In this document: in pieces, positions 1-10,346 of the stretch | Layout of the letters: each line of letters opens with the position of its first letter | How positions within the stretch are numbered: position 1 is the stretch's first letter | DNA from: a bacterium | Lineage (GTDB): Bacteria > Krumholzibacteriota > Krumholzibacteriia > LZORAL124-64-63 | DNA: 64,000 bases | Assembly (NCBI GenBank): GCA_016703265.1 | Contig: JADJCK010000006.1 | Location: 248,001 to 312,000, forward strand | Reading direction: 5' to 3' | The notes under the pieces: model-generated | The model's database searches: none | What the model was told of the DNA's origin: nothing | Seen by the model: only the letters and a program-made list of their open reading frames with translations | Program-made: the position numbers and the translations under genes

Positions 1-1403
1 TCGTTGCCGATACCGGCTCGCGCGACGGTTCGGCGGACCTGGTCCGCGCCGCCGGCGGGCAGGTGGTCGATTTCCCGTGGTGTGACGACTTTGCCGCCGC
101 CCGCAACGCCTCGCTGGCGGCAGCGAAGGGACGCTGGGTCATCTGCCTCGATGCAGACGAACGCGTGGACCGGGAACTGGCGTCGGCGCTGCGCCGGATG
201 GTTCGCGCCGACCGCACCGCCGGCGCCGCCACGATCGTGATGCGCAATGAGCTGCCGGAAGGCGGGCGTCGCGAGTCGCGCCTGCTGCGCTGCTTCCGCA
301 ATGTGCCGGAGATCCGCTTCCGCCATCGCATCCACGAGGATGTGGCCGACGATGTCGCTGCCTGGCTCCCGCGCCAGGGGCTGGAGATGCGGCACCTGCC
401 GGGCGGTGTCGACCACCTGGGATACGTGCGCGCGACCGCCGCCGCCCGCGACAAGAAGGCCCGCGACGTGCGCCTGCTGCACGCTGCGCTGGCCGACGAC
501 CCCGGCGACCTCTACTGCCGCTTCAAGCTGCTGGAGCTCGCCCGCTTCTGGGATGACCGCGAGCTCTTTGCTGCCGAAGCCGGACCGGCGAGGAAGGCCC
601 TGGAATCCGCGACGCACGCCCAGCTCGAAGGGCGCCACTGGAGCGGCGACCTGGCGGCGCTCATCGCCCAGTCCCTGGCGGGACCGCCGCTCAAGGCGCT
701 GGCCTGGCTGGATGGACAGGCCCGGCGGGTGGAGTGCGGACCCGCCTGGCACCTCAGGCGGGGCATCCTTCTCGAGGAAGCCGGCCGCGGCAGCGACGCC
801 GAAGCAGCGTTCCGGTCCTGCCTGGCCAGCGTCGCTTCACCGACGAACGGCTACGCACCGCTGCCGCCGTCGCGCCCGCTGCTGGGCCTGTGCCGGCTGG
901 CTGCCCGGCGCGGCGATGTCGCCGCCGCCACGGCGCTGGCGCTGCAGGCGGCGACCGACGTCCCCCACGACGCCGAGGCGCTGCTGGCGGCAGTGTCGTT
1001 CCAGCCGCCCGCCGCGGCGATGGCCTTCGCCACGGCGCATGCGCGACGTCATCCGGACTCCACGACCCCATTGGCGCAGTCGCTGCTCACGGCGGGACGG
1101 CCGCAGGATGCGCTGACCCTCCTGGAATCGGCGCCGCCACGGTCCGCAGACGGACCCGGCATCCTGGTGCTGGCGCTGGCCCTCGGGATCGGGCGCGACG
1201 CGGACATCGGGACAGACCTCGAAGCTGCCGGGCGGCAACTGCGGTCCTGGCTGCAGGCCCTGTGGGCTTCCGGAAACGCCGCGCTGTGCGAGTCCTTCAC
1301 GGAACGCGCCGGCACACTGGCCGGCGCGTTTCCGTGGCTCGAAAGCTGGCTCGAGGACCGGTTCACCGCAGGGGCGGCGTCGCTCAGCCCTTCTCGTCGA
1401 TGA
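1..1403 (+). CDS. Family 2 glycosyltransferase with C-terminal TPR-like region (5' partial)
   Basis: The gene enters from the left edge in frame 3 and is missing its start; at least 466 residues remain. The first visible residues carry the family 2 signature VADTGSRDGS (nucleotide-sugar binding) and the DxD-like stretch ICLDADERVD, as in the SunS-like group. From about residue 150 onward it is Ala/Leu/Arg-rich helical sequence consistent with degenerate TPR units, a usual companion of this subfamily. It is probably a cytoplasmic sugar transferase acting on a peptide, lipid or glycan; the acceptor cannot be read from the sequence. Its last 20 bases overlap the 3' end of the convergent SurA-like gene. 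Confidence 0.8.
   Translation, partial: VADTGSRDGSADLVRAAGGQVVDFPWCDDFAAARNASLAAAKGRWVICLDADERVDRELASALRRMVRADRTAGAATIVMRNELPEGGRRESRLLRCFRNVPEIRFRHRIHEDVADDVAAWLPRQGLEMRHLPGGVDHLGYVRATAAARDKKARDVRLLHAALADDPGDLYCRFKLLELARFWDDRELFAAEAGPARKALESATHAQLEGRHWSGDLAALIAQSLAGPPLKALAWLDGQARRVECGPAWHLRRGILLEEAGRGSDAEAAFRSCLASVASPTNGYAPLPPSRPLLGLCRLAARRGDVAAATALALQAATDVPHDAEALLAAVSFQPPAAAMAFATAHARRHPDSTTPLAQSLLTAGRPQDALTLLESAPPRSADGPGILVLALALGIGRDADIGTDLEAAGRQLRSWLQALWASGNAALCESFTERAGTLAGAFPWLESWLEDRFTAGAASLSPSRR
1303..1330. terminator. Candidate hairpin terminator of the leftward SurA operon, inside the glycosyltransferase gene
   Basis: A perfect 10-bp inverted repeat (AACGCGCCGG at 1303-1312, its complement at 1321-1330, 8-base loop) lies about 55 bases past the SurA-like stop codon. 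There is no clear U-run on the minus strand. It lies within coding sequence of the convergent gene, so it may be chance in GC-rich DNA. Confidence 0.3.
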
Positions 1404-2749
1404 AGAACCGCTTGCGCAGTTCCTTCACGTAGTCCGCCAGCTTGGCCTCGATCTTCTGCGATTCCACGGCCTGGTGCAGCTGCTCGGAAAGCTCATCGTA
1501 GGTGTACATGTGCCCGGCCTTGCGGGCCAGGACCTTGAACACGTACCAGCCTGCGGGCGTGAGCACCGGTTCACTGACGGAGCCCTCCTGCAGGTCGGCA
1601 AGGGCCGCCTGGAACGTCTCGCTGAGGTCCTCGAGGCGGAACGTGCCGAGGACGCCGCCCACGCGGGCAGATGCGGCATCGGCGCTCATCTCCGAAGCCA
1701 CCAGCGCAAAGGCCTCGCCCGCGAGCACGCGGGCGCGGGCAGCTTCGGCCTGGGCCCGGGCCGCCGCCACGTCTTCGTCAGATGCGCTGATGGGCAGGAA
1801 GATCTGGCTGATGGCGCGCCGGCCGTCCGCCTGGATGCCGTCGACGCGCATCAGGTGCACGCCGCGGGCGGTGACGACGGGCTCACTGACCCGGCCTTCG
1901 GGAAGCGCGAACACGGCGCGGGACAGGCCGGCGTCGAACAGGTCGTCCTTGCCGACCACGCCGACCACGCCGCCACGCGCGGCGGCGGCATCCTCCGAAT
2001 GGCGACGCGCCGCATCGGCGAACGACATGCCGCCCTTGAGGTCGGCCTGGATGCGGGCAACCTTCTCCTGCACGCGCCGGCGCGCGTCCACCGATGGCTG
2101 CACCGCCACCAGGATGTCCGCAATCGTGAGGCTGTCGGGCTCAGCCGGCATCTCGGCCAGGTGCGCCTTGTAGTAGTCGCGCACCTCGTTCTCCAGGACC
2201 TCGATGTCCGGCCGGATGAACTTGCCGACGACGAGGCGCAGGTACTGCTGGTCGCGCAGCTGGGCCGCCATGCGGGCACGGTAGTCGGCCAGCGTCATGC
2301 CGCTGCGCGCCAACTCGCGCTCAAGGGCTTCGAGGCTCCCGAAGTGCTCCACGAACTGCTGGATCTTCTGCTCGACGCTCCCCGAAATAGCCTCCTGGTC
2401 GACGCTCATGTCCGCCTGCTTGGCGGCTGCGATGATCAGTTTGCTTTCGATGAGCCTGTCGAGCATCTCGCGCCGCACGGTCGCGGCATCTCCCTCGACC
2501 ATCTGGCCTGCATACTGGCGTTCGAGCCGGTAGAGCTCGGACTCGCGCTCGAGGTCGCTCTGGAGGATCGCTTCCTCGTCGACGATCGCCACGATCCGGT
2601 CGACGAGCACCGGGAGCCCCGGCCGCAGCCGGATCGGGGACAGGCACCGCGGGGGCGTCCTGCGCGAGGCCCCGAAGGGGCCCCGCGCCGATCGCCACAA
2701 GCACCAGGACGCTACTTGCCAGCTTCCGCAACGGTCGGTTTCGCCGCAT
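1384..2749 (-). CDS. surA: SurA-like periplasmic peptidyl-prolyl isomerase/chaperone, frameshifted near its N terminus
   Basis: Periplasmic chaperone for outer-membrane proteins. The ATG at 2749 is preceded by GGAAGGAAC and opens a Sec signal peptide (MRRNRPLRKLASSVLVL then cleavage after GLA). The mature part begins VDRIVAIVDEEAILQSDLE, the SurA N-terminal domain, followed by two parvulin-type domains at roughly residues 200-300 and 305-400 and a C-terminal helix ending FFIDEKG. Signal peptide and mature domain are in different frames. Removing one base restores about 453 residues; candidates are the G5 run at 2651-2655 or the C4 run at 2617-2620. The start overlaps the end of the PpiC-type gene by 38 bases, suggesting translational coupling. 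Family call is firm; the frameshift is probably a sequence error. Confidence 0.82.
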
Positions 2750-4533
2750 CGGTCAGTTCCTTCCACGAGCGGGTCCTGGCCAGACGGTCCTCGAAGACCT
2801 CGATCTTGACCTGCTTCTTCCAGCCATCCAGTGCCGCGCGGAAAGCCATTTCCTCGCGCTTGTTCTGGATGCGCTTGACGATCATGTCGGCGACCTCGCC
2901 GAGCTCCTGCGCGCGGGGCGCCGCCACGTCCTCGAGCATGAAGATCGCCTGACGGCCATCCGCAAGCGCCACCGGGGGCGCCGTACTGGCCGGCCTGCAG
3001 CGCGAAGAGCGCGTCGCGCTCCGGCCCTTCGGCCGAAGACGGCACCGGCCCGACACTCCCGCCGGCGGCCTTGTCTGCATCATCGGAGCCGTAGGTATTG
3101 AGCACCTTGCGCCAGGGGTCGCCGGCCTGCAGGGCCTTGTAGGCCAGGGAGGCCTGGGCCGCATCGGCGCAGATGATCCGCTTGCCCGAGCGCGTCTCCG
3201 GCAGGTTGTAGTCGCCCTTCAGCAGCGCCCACGCCGAGTCCAGCGCGGCCGGCGAGATCGTCTTGTCGGCATGCACGCCCTCCTGGAAAAGCTTGCTGAC
3301 CAGCATTTCCTCGATCTTCTCGTCAACCTTGGCCAGCACCTGGGGATCCTGGTGGAGCCCGCGGTCCTCGGCATCGAAATTGAGCAGCGCGCGGTCGATC
3401 TCGTCGGTAATCTTCTGGCGGATGCCGCCGAGCATGTCGCCCCACTTCGGGCGCTCGAAAACGCTCATGCGGTCGTAGGCGGCCTTGAAGTCGCCCAGCG
3501 TGTACTTCCGGGGCTCGCCCTTGACCTCGTAGCCGTAGAAGTCCATCTCGTAGTCGGCCGGGTCGATCTGCAGCGGCTGCAGGTCCTCGCGCTTGACCTG
3601 CTCCTGCGTCCCGGGATAGAACATCGATTCGTCAGGAGGCAGGCCCTCGTACGCCTTCACCAGTGCGTCCTCGTTGAGGTACATCTTGTACTTCGTGCGG
3701 ACGCCTTCCTTGAACCCGTCGATGAGGCGCATCTGGGCGCGATTGATGATGGAGGCGGTGATAGTCTTCCGCGCTTCCTCCAGGGGGGGCTTCTTGCCCA
3801 GCTCTTCACTGTCGACCTTCAGGACCCACCAACCGTAGGTGCTGGGCACCGGCTCGGTGATGTCGCCGACCTTGCAGGCGAAAATGGGGTCCTCGAACGA
3901 GGTGATGAACCGGCCGTAGTGGATGTCGATATTGTACGACACGGTGCTGTTCTGCACGCCGTCGTGGAATTCCCGCCAGAGGTCTTCCCAGTCGGCGCCG
4001 GCCAGCGCCTTCTCGCGCCCGCGCAGGGCGTCTTCCCGCGTGTTGGTGATGAAGTAGCGGCACTTGCGGAAGAGCCCGAGCTTCTCGTAGAACGCCTGGA
4101 TCAAGGCCTCATCGACCTCGGAGGCGGGCTTGTCGACAAAGCGCTCGCGGGCCACGGCGACCGCCTCATAGGAAATGAGGGTCTTGCGCGCGTAGTCGAC
4201 CTGGGGGTCGGCGTCGAACCCGAGCTGCTTGGCGACTGTCACCATCACGTTCTTGTTGATGACGGTGTCGAGGAACTTGCGCTTGCCCGGCAGCTCGGCG
4301 GTATCGAGGAAATTGCCGTCGTCGTCGCGGGGAAGGTCGACCGGGTTGAGCCGACCGAGCTTCTTCTCGTAGTAGTCGGCCGTGATCTTCATGTCGCCGA
4401 CCTTGGCCAGGACGGTATCCGGAGCCAGGGCCTTGTCCTTGCCGCCGCAGCCGGCGACAAGCAGGACGCAGAAGACCAGGCACGCCGCCGGGACCAGGGC
4501 CGGGCGGAACGCGGGAATACGCAACGAACGCAT
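2712..4533 (-). CDS. PpiC/SurA-type peptidyl-prolyl isomerase lipoprotein, frameshifted
   Basis: The ATG at 4533 follows AAGGAGA. Residues 1-29 are a lipoprotein signal (lipobox LVAGC, Cys29). The mature protein starts with a SurA-N-like segment (VLAKVGDMKITADYYEKKL), then a rotamase-like region around residues 165-260 containing a YGRFITSFEDPIFACKVGD stretch, and a long helical C-terminal half. The reading frame is lost after GQYGAP and resumes as VALADGRQAIFMLEDV. Deleting one base in the G5 run at 2974-2978 joins both parts into about 606 residues ending TVAEAGK. It lies 52 bases after mfd and overlaps the SurA-like gene, so the two form an envelope-folding pair. At 606 residues it is longer than typical PrsA/PpiC proteins and may carry an extra domain. 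Confidence 0.8.
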
Positions 4534-4585
4534 GGGCTCTCCTTGGACGGGCACAGCATCGGTTTGGGAAAAGCATGTCGGGGGC

Positions 4586-7500
4586 TCAGCCCTCGAGGCC
4601 GACGCCCTGCAGGGCGGCCAGCCGCTCGAGCATGGCGTCCGCGACCGCAAGGTGCTCCTCGCGAGGGGCGGGCACCTTCATGACCAGCTGGTCCACGGCC
4701 TTGAATTGCAGGCCCTTGGGCCCCGACGCCATCAAGCCTTGTATAATAGGCGGCGCCGGTTCCCTTCCGCCAGCGAAAAAGAAGTCGCATCCCTGCCGCC
4801 CACCGCGAACCTCGACGATTCCGAGCCGACCCGCCCGGATGCGCAACCGCTGGATTGCCAGCAGGTTGTCAACCGGCGCCGGCAGCGGTCCGTAGCGGTC
4901 CTTGAACTCCTCGCGCAACCGGTAGCAGGCCTCCGGACGCCGCGTCCGGGCCACTCGGCGATACAGGTCCATCTTGTGCTGCGGGTCGCCCACGTATTCG
5001 TCGGGCAGGTACGCAGCCAGCCTGAGTTCGACCTTCACCTCCAGCGGAGCAACACCGCCGCCGCCCTGGAGTTCCGCCACAGTTTCCTCGAGCAGCCGGC
5101 AGTAGAGGTCGAAGCCGATCGCCTCCATGTGGCCGTGCTGCTCCTCGCCGAGCAGGTTGCCGGCGCCGCGGATCTCGAGGTCGCGCATGGCGATGTGGTA
5201 GCCCGAGCCGAGGGCCTGGAACTCCTCGAGGGCAGCCAGGCGCCGACGCGCCTCCGCCGTCAGCCGTTCTCCGGGCGGGGTCATGAGGTACGCGAACGCG
5301 CGGTGGTTGCTGCGCCCCACGCGCCCGCGCAGCTGGTAGAGCTGCGCCAGCCCGAAGCGGTCGGCCCGGTCGATGATGATGGTATTGACGCGGGGCATGT
5401 CGAGGCCCGACTCGATGATCGACGTGGCGACAAGAACGTCCAGCTCGTGGGCCAGGAAACTGGTCATGATCCGCTCGAGCTTCTCCTCCTCCATCTGGCC
5501 GTGGGCCCAGGCGACGCGCACGTTCGGCAGCAGCTCCCGGATCAACTGCGCCATGCCCTCGATGGTCTGCACGCGGTTGTGCACGAAGAACACCTGGCCG
5601 CCCCGGTGCAGCTCGCGCAGGATGGCTTCGACCAGGACACGCTTGTCGAAGGCGCAAAGCTCGGTATGGATCGGCAGGCGATCTCGCGGCGGCGTATTGA
5701 TCAGCGACATGTCGCGCGCACCCATCAGCGCCAGGTACAGCGTGCGGGGGATCGGCGTCGCGCTCAACGTGATCGCATCGACCTGCCGCTTCATCTCCTT
5801 CAGGCGCTCCTTGTGGCGCACGCCGAAGCGCTGCTCCTCGTCGACCACGAGCAGGCCGAGGTCCTTGAACTTGACATCGCGGGACAGCAGGCGATGCGTG
5901 CCGACGAGGACGTCGAGACGCCCCGCCGCCAGCGCCGCCAGCACTTCCTTCTGCTCGGCCGGCGTCCGGTAGCGATTCAGCACGGCCACCTTCACCGGGA
6001 AGTCGCGGAACCGCTCGCTGAACGTCTCGCCGTGCTGGGCCGCCAGGAGGGTGGTCGGGCAGAGGATGGCCACCTGCTTGCCGGCGGCCACGGCCTTGAA
6101 CGCGGCCCGGATGGCGACCTCGGTCTTGCCGAACCCGACATCGCCGCAGACAAGGCGGTCCATCGGCTCGGGAGACTCCATGTCGTGCTTCACTTCATTG
6201 ATCGCCGTCAGCTGGTCCGGGGTCTCGTCCCACAGGAACGAGTCCTCGAGCGCACGCTGCAGGTGGCCGTCGGGCGGGAAGGCGAAGCCCGGCTTGGCCC
6301 GACGCGCGGCATAGAGTTCGATGAGTTCGGCGGCCATGGCGCGGATGGCCTTGCTGGCCTTGCCCTTGACCTTGAGCCAGCTGCCCGAGCCGAGGCGAGC
6401 CAGCGGCGGCGACGCTCCCTGGTCGGAGCTGTAGCGCTCGACCTGGTCGATGTTCTCGACCGGGACGTACACCTTGCCTTCCTCGGCATACTCCAGCAGC
6501 AGGCATTCGCGTTCGACGCCCTCGACCGTGATCACGCGCAGGCCCTTGTAGCAACCGATGCCGTACTCGAGGTGCACGACATACTCGCCCGGTCGCAGCG
6601 AGGCGCGCTCCTTGACGACACCGCTGCTGCGATGCCGGGCCCGGACGGGACGGCGGTAGCGCTCGAAGAACTCGTGATCTGTCAGGCAGTGCAGGTGCGC
6701 GCCCGGCCAGGAGAAGCCCGCGGCAATGCCCCCCACCAGCGGTCGCGTGGCCACGGGCCCGTCGTCGGATTCGTCGAGCAGGTCGGCCAGGCGCTCGGCC
6801 TGGCCCCGGTTGTCGCAGAGAAGCAGCACCGTTTCGCCGGCCGCCTCGCGGACGGCCAGCTCGGCCCGCAGCGCCGCGACATTGCCGCCGCGCAGCTGCT
6901 GCGAGGTGGTCGGGAAATCGACGATGGTGCGCGGCGCGCGGTCCAGCCAGACGGCGGCTTCATCGCCCGCGATCCAGGACTCGGCGAGTTGCACGTGACG
7001 CAGGCGCGGCACGGCCAGGCGCGCCGATGGCTCCACCAGTTCGTCGATGGCCGGCAGGACGGGATCGCGCTCGAAGCGGCCCTCGCGCAACCGCGGCAGT
7101 TCGCCGTCCAGAAGCACCGACTGTTCGTTCAGGCGCACCGGGTCGCACCAGAACAGGGTCGTGCCCTCGGGCAGGTAGTCGATGAGCGTCGCCGTGGGCC
7201 CGGTCCACGGCAGGAAGCTCTCGATGCCGTCGTCGGCGAGACGATCCTCCAGGCGGCGCTGCAGGTCCTCCAGCACATCCGCGTCCGGTCCCTCCGGTCG
7301 CGCGGCCAGGGCGGACTCCGCGCGCGCCAGGCACGCGAGCACGGAATCGTCGTCCAGCCAGAGGTGACTGACCGGGATGACGACGGCCTCCTCGGTCCGC
7401 TCGATTGTCCGCTGCGACTCGACCTCGAACAGGCGGAGCGAGACGATCTCGTCGTCGAAGAACTCGATGCGCAGGGGACGGTCACCCGGCGCGAAGACAT

Positions 7501-8104
7501 CCAGAAGGCCGCCGCGGCGCGCGAAGTCGCCGATCTTGGCGACCATCCCCGCCGGCCGGTATCCGGCCTGCACCAGGTGCGCTCCCAGCTTCGCCGGGTC
7601 GATGCGCTGCCCGCAACGAAGGCGCACGACCGCCTTCTCCAGCGTGCCCGGGGCCATCACGCGCTGCCGCAGCGCCGCGAGCGACGTGACCGCCAGGACT
7701 CCCGGTTGCGTGCGCAGGCGGTGCAGGCCCGTCAGGAAGTCGCCGGCCGTGGCTGCGTCGGGGGAATTGCGGTCGAATGCGAGGACTTCCGGCTGCGGCA
7801 GGTGACACACGATATCGGGCCCGAGCCAGACTTCGAGGTCGTCCGCCAGGCGGTCGGCCGCCTCGCGGTCCGGCGCCACGACCACGGCGGGCCGCCCGCT
7901 TGCGGCGTGCCAACCGGCCAGCATCAGGCCCTGGGCGCCACCGCGCAGGCCGGTGATGAGCAGCGGGCCGTCGCCGGGAGCCTGCAGGGCAGAGCGCAGC
8001 CGGACGACGGCCGCCTCGAGGCCCTCGCCCGCCACTTTGTCCAGCAGGGCGGCGTGCAACAGGCCGCCCGGGCCGCCGTGCGACCGTGGTGAGGACTCGG
8101 TCAT
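4586..8104 (-). CDS. mfd: Transcription-repair coupling factor Mfd
   Basis: ATP-dependent translocase that removes RNA polymerase stalled at DNA lesions and recruits UvrA. At 1172 residues it is full length (E. coli 1148). The N-terminal UvrB-like module includes LLITGLRGGAQGLM and PDREAADRLADDLE. The RNA-polymerase-interacting region follows (around YVVHLEYGIGCYKGL). The helicase core has Walker A GDVGFGKTE near residue 654 and the DEEQ box VVDEEQRFGV near 755, then SATPIPRTLYLALMG and QLRGRVGRS motifs, and ends with the Mfd C-terminal domain. It starts 34 bases after nifS on the same strand and is followed 52 bases later by the PpiC-type lipoprotein gene, so it lies mid-operon. Confidence 0.97.
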   Translation of the reverse strand: MTESSPRSHGGPGGLLHAALLDKVAGEGLEAAVVRLRSALQAPGDGPLLITGLRGGAQGLMLAGWHAASGRPAVVVAPDREAADRLADDLEVWLGPDIVCHLPQPEVLAFDRNSPDAATAGDFLTGLHRLRTQPGVLAVTSLAALRQRVMAPGTLEKAVVRLRCGQRIDPAKLGAHLVQAGYRPAGMVAKIGDFARRGGLLDVFAPGDRPLRIEFFDDEIVSLRLFEVESQRTIERTEEAVVIPVSHLWLDDDSVLACLARAESALAARPEGPDADVLEDLQRRLEDRLADDGIESFLPWTGPTATLIDYLPEGTTLFWCDPVRLNEQSVLLDGELPRLREGRFERDPVLPAIDELVEPSARLAVPRLRHVQLAESWIAGDEAAVWLDRAPRTIVDFPTTSQQLRGGNVAALRAELAVREAAGETVLLLCDNRGQAERLADLLDESDDGPVATRPLVGGIAAGFSWPGAHLHCLTDHEFFERYRRPVRARHRSSGVVKERASLRPGEYVVHLEYGIGCYKGLRVITVEGVERECLLLEYAEEGKVYVPVENIDQVERYSSDQGASPPLARLGSGSWLKVKGKASKAIRAMAAELIELYAARRAKPGFAFPPDGHLQRALEDSFLWDETPDQLTAINEVKHDMESPEPMDRLVCGDVGFGKTEVAIRAAFKAVAAGKQVAILCPTTLLAAQHGETFSERFRDFPVKVAVLNRYRTPAEQKEVLAALAAGRLDVLVGTHRLLSRDVKFKDLGLLVVDEEQRFGVRHKERLKEMKRQVDAITLSATPIPRTLYLALMGARDMSLINTPPRDRLPIHTELCAFDKRVLVEAILRELHRGGQVFFVHNRVQTIEGMAQLIRELLPNVRVAWAHGQMEEEKLERIMTSFLAHELDVLVATSIIESGLDMPRVNTIIIDRADRFGLAQLYQLRGRVGRSNHRAFAYLMTPPGERLTAEARRRLAALEEFQALGSGYHIAMRDLEIRGAGNLLGEEQHGHMEAIGFDLYCRLLEETVAELQGGGGVAPLEVKVELRLAAYLPDEYVGDPQHKMDLYRRVARTRRPEACYRLREEFKDRYGPLPAPVDNLLAIQRLRIRAGRLGIVEVRGGRQGCDFFFAGGREPAPPIIQGLMASGPKGLQFKAVDQLVMKVPAPREEHLAVADAMLERLAALQGVGLEG

Positions 8105-8138
8105 GTTCCTTCCGGACGCGTGAGGGCGTCCCCTTGTC

Positions 8139-9368
8139 TCAGAAGGTGGCCCTCTGCTCGTTGAACGGCGTGATCAGGCGCAGGCGCTCGATGATGGGCG
8201 GCAGCACCTCGATGACGTAGTCGACCTCGGCCTGCGTGTTGTAGCGCGACAACGAGAAACGGATCGACCCGTGCGTCAGCGTGAACGGCAGGCCCATTGC
8301 CCGCAGCACGTGTGACGGCTCGAGGCTGCCGCTCGTGCAGGCCGAACCGCTGCTGGCGGCGACACCCACACGGTCGAGCAGCAGGAGGATGCCCTCGCCT
8401 TCGATATAGCGAAAGCTGATGTTGGTCGTATTCGGCAGGCGATAGTCCGGGTCACCGTTCGCCTGGCAGTCGGGAATCGCCGCCAGCAGCCCCTGTTCGA
8501 GCCGGTCGCGCAGGCGTCGCACCTCGACGTTCTCGTGCTCGAGACCGGCCGCAGCCAGGTCGCAGGCGACGCCAAGGCCGGCGATCGCCGCCACGTTCTC
8601 GGTGCCGGCGCGCCGGCCACGTTCCTGATGGCCGCCCACGATCAGCGGGCGCAGCTTGGTGCCCCGGCGCACGTAGAGGGCCCCGACGCCCTTGGCTGCG
8701 TGCAGCTTGTGGCCCGAGATCGCGAAGAGGTCTACCGGTGCATGCTCGAGGTCGAGCGGCAGCTTGCCCACCGCCTGCACGCCGTCCACGTGGAAGACGG
8801 CCCCGTGCGTGCGGACGATCCGGCCGATTGCGTCGATATCGAACAGGACGCCGGTTTCATTGTTGGCCATCATCACCGAGACGAGCGCGGTATCGGGCCG
8901 CAGCGCCGCACCCACCACGGCGGGGTCGAGTCGCCCGTTGCCGTCGACCTTCAGGAATGTGACGTCGTAGCCGTGGCGCTTCTGCAGTTCCCGGCACAGG
9001 CCCAGCACGGCCGGGTGCTCCACCTCGGTCGTCACCAGATGCCGTTTGTCGGGATACGCGTGCAGCGTGCCGACAATGGCCAGGTTGTCGCTCTCCGAGC
9101 CGCCGCTGGTGAAGACGATCTCGCCGGGTTGCGCAGCGCCCAGCAGGGCTGCGACGCGGCGACGGGCCTCGGCCACCTCGTCACCGGCGCGCGCACCGAA
9201 CGAGTGCATGCTCGAGGGGTTCCCGTAGTGCTCGGTGAGCAGCGGCACCATCTTGCGCACCACTTCAGGCGCCACCGGCGTCGTTGCGTTGTTGTCGAAA
9301 TAGATGCCGGTCTCCGGACGTGCCGGCAGGCCGTCGAGCAGGCTCGGGGGACGGGCTTCGGCGTTCAT
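8139..9368 (-). CDS. nifS: NifS-type cysteine desulfurase
   Basis: PLP enzyme that takes sulfur from cysteine and delivers it to the NifU scaffold. The 409 residues include the class V aminotransferase start YFDNNATTPVAPEV, TSGGSESDNLAI, the HVDGVQAVGK strand, the PLP lysine in SGHKLHAAKG and the persulfide cysteine in SSGSACTSGSLEPSHVL. This short active-site loop is typical of NifS/IscS (group I) rather than SufS. The ATG at 9368 overlaps the nifU stop by four bases (ATGA), so the pair is translationally coupled. No nitrogenase genes occur in the window; the pair probably serves general Fe-S assembly. Confidence 0.95.
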   Translation of the reverse strand: MNAEARPPSLLDGLPARPETGIYFDNNATTPVAPEVVRKMVPLLTEHYGNPSSMHSFGARAGDEVAEARRRVAALLGAAQPGEIVFTSGGSESDNLAIVGTLHAYPDKRHLVTTEVEHPAVLGLCRELQKRHGYDVTFLKVDGNGRLDPAVVGAALRPDTALVSVMMANNETGVLFDIDAIGRIVRTHGAVFHVDGVQAVGKLPLDLEHAPVDLFAISGHKLHAAKGVGALYVRRGTKLRPLIVGGHQERGRRAGTENVAAIAGLGVACDLAAAGLEHENVEVRRLRDRLEQGLLAAIPDCQANGDPDYRLPNTTNISFRYIEGEGILLLLDRVGVAASSGSACTSGSLEPSHVLRAMGLPFTLTHGSIRFSLSRYNTQAEVDYVIEVLPPIIERLRLITPFNEQRATF

Positions 9369-10279
9369 CGGCGGTCCACTTCGACGACGGACAACCGGGT
9401 ATCGACGAATTCGCGAAGGCGAGGCTCGACCAGCCCGGAGATGGTGACGGCCGACGAGCGGCAGGCGGCGCAGTTGCCGGTCAGGCGCACGTGCACGCGC
9501 AGGTCGCGGTAGCGGACGAACTCGATGTCGCCGCCGTCGTTCCTGAGGGCCGGCGCGATCTCCGTCGCGATCAACTCCGCAATGCGGGCAACCAGCGCGG
9601 CGTCGGCCGCGTCGTGCTCCGGTCCGGTCGGGGTGTGAGTTGCCCGCGGGGCCAGTTCGATGAGCGTGCCGATCACCGCGGGGGCCGATGCCGCTGCCGT
9701 ACGGCGTTCCGCGCACTCGCGCAGCAGGTCGGCGATCTCGTGGTGGCAGTCGCCGCAGCCGCCGCCGGCCTTGGTGTGGTCGGTCACATCCTCGACCGAT
9801 TCGAGACCGTGGCGCTCGATGGCCTCGCGCACCGTCTCCTTGGTCACCTGGTAGCAGTGGCACAGCAGGGTGGTCCCCGCCAGCAGGTGGCACGGCACTT
9901 CGCGCCCCTGCCGGCGATAGTAGTCGAGCATGGCGGCCTCGAGCGCTTCGCGGCCCATCACCGAGCAGTGCATCTTCTCGCGCGGCAGCCCGTCGAGTTC
10001 GCGGGCAATGTCCTCGTTGGTCACGCGCGAGGCTTCCTCGAGCGTCTTGCCGCGGATCATCTCGGTCAGGATGCTGCTCGAGGCGATGGCGCTGCCGCAG
10101 CCGAAGGTCTGGAACTTCGCTTCGGCGATGCGTTCGTCCTCGCCAAGTCGGAAGCTCAGGCGCAGCGCGTCGCCGCAAGCCATCGAACCCACTTCGCCGA
10201 CACCGTCGGCATCGGCCACTTCACCCACGTTGCGCGGGTTGAGGAAGTGGTCCATGACCTTCTCGGAATAGTTCCACAT
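9365..10279 (-). CDS. nifU: Full-length NifU Fe-S cluster scaffold
   Basis: Scaffold on which Fe-S clusters are built before transfer. The 304 residues hold all three NifU modules. The IscU-like N domain has Cys35, Cys61 and Cys105. The central BFD-like [2Fe-2S] domain has LLCHCYQVTKETV (Cys140, Cys142) and GGGCGDCHHEI (Cys175, Cys178). The C-terminal Nfu domain has the CxxC motif GNCAACRSSAVT. These positions match Azotobacter-type NifU closely. The ATG at 10279 begins MWNYSEKVMDHF, the standard NifU start. It lies 67 bases downstream of the BatA-like gene and overlaps nifS by four bases. Confidence 0.95.
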   Translation of the reverse strand: MWNYSEKVMDHFLNPRNVGEVADADGVGEVGSMACGDALRLSFRLGEDERIAEAKFQTFGCGSAIASSSILTEMIRGKTLEEASRVTNEDIARELDGLPREKMHCSVMGREALEAAMLDYYRRQGREVPCHLLAGTTLLCHCYQVTKETVREAIERHGLESVEDVTDHTKAGGGCGDCHHEIADLLRECAERRTAAASAPAVIGTLIELAPRATHTPTGPEHDAADAALVARIAELIATEIAPALRNDGGDIEFVRYRDLRVHVRLTGNCAACRSSAVTISGLVEPRLREFVDTRLSVVEVDRR

Positions 10280-10346
10280 GGCGTCACCCGGTGCTGGGAT
10301 GGTTGGCTCGGGCCCCGAACCAAGATGAGTTGACTCCGCGCCGATT

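Noticed and set aside
1384..4650. A single 1088-codon fusion of PpiC-type and SurA-like proteins
   Set aside because: The joining segment is frame-shifted nonsense. A separate stop for the first gene (2712) and a signal peptide for the second (from 2749) show that there are two genes, each with its own indel.
4382..8092. A very long open frame on the plus strand antisense to mfd (over 1200 codons)
   Set aside because: Composition is Gln/Arg/His/Ala-rich low-complexity, with no motif. It mirrors mfd codon bias in GC-rich DNA, where antisense stops are rare.
9365..10279. nifU-nifS as part of a nitrogen-fixation island
   Set aside because: No nifHDK, nifEN, nifB or related genes are nearby. 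The neighbours are housekeeping genes.
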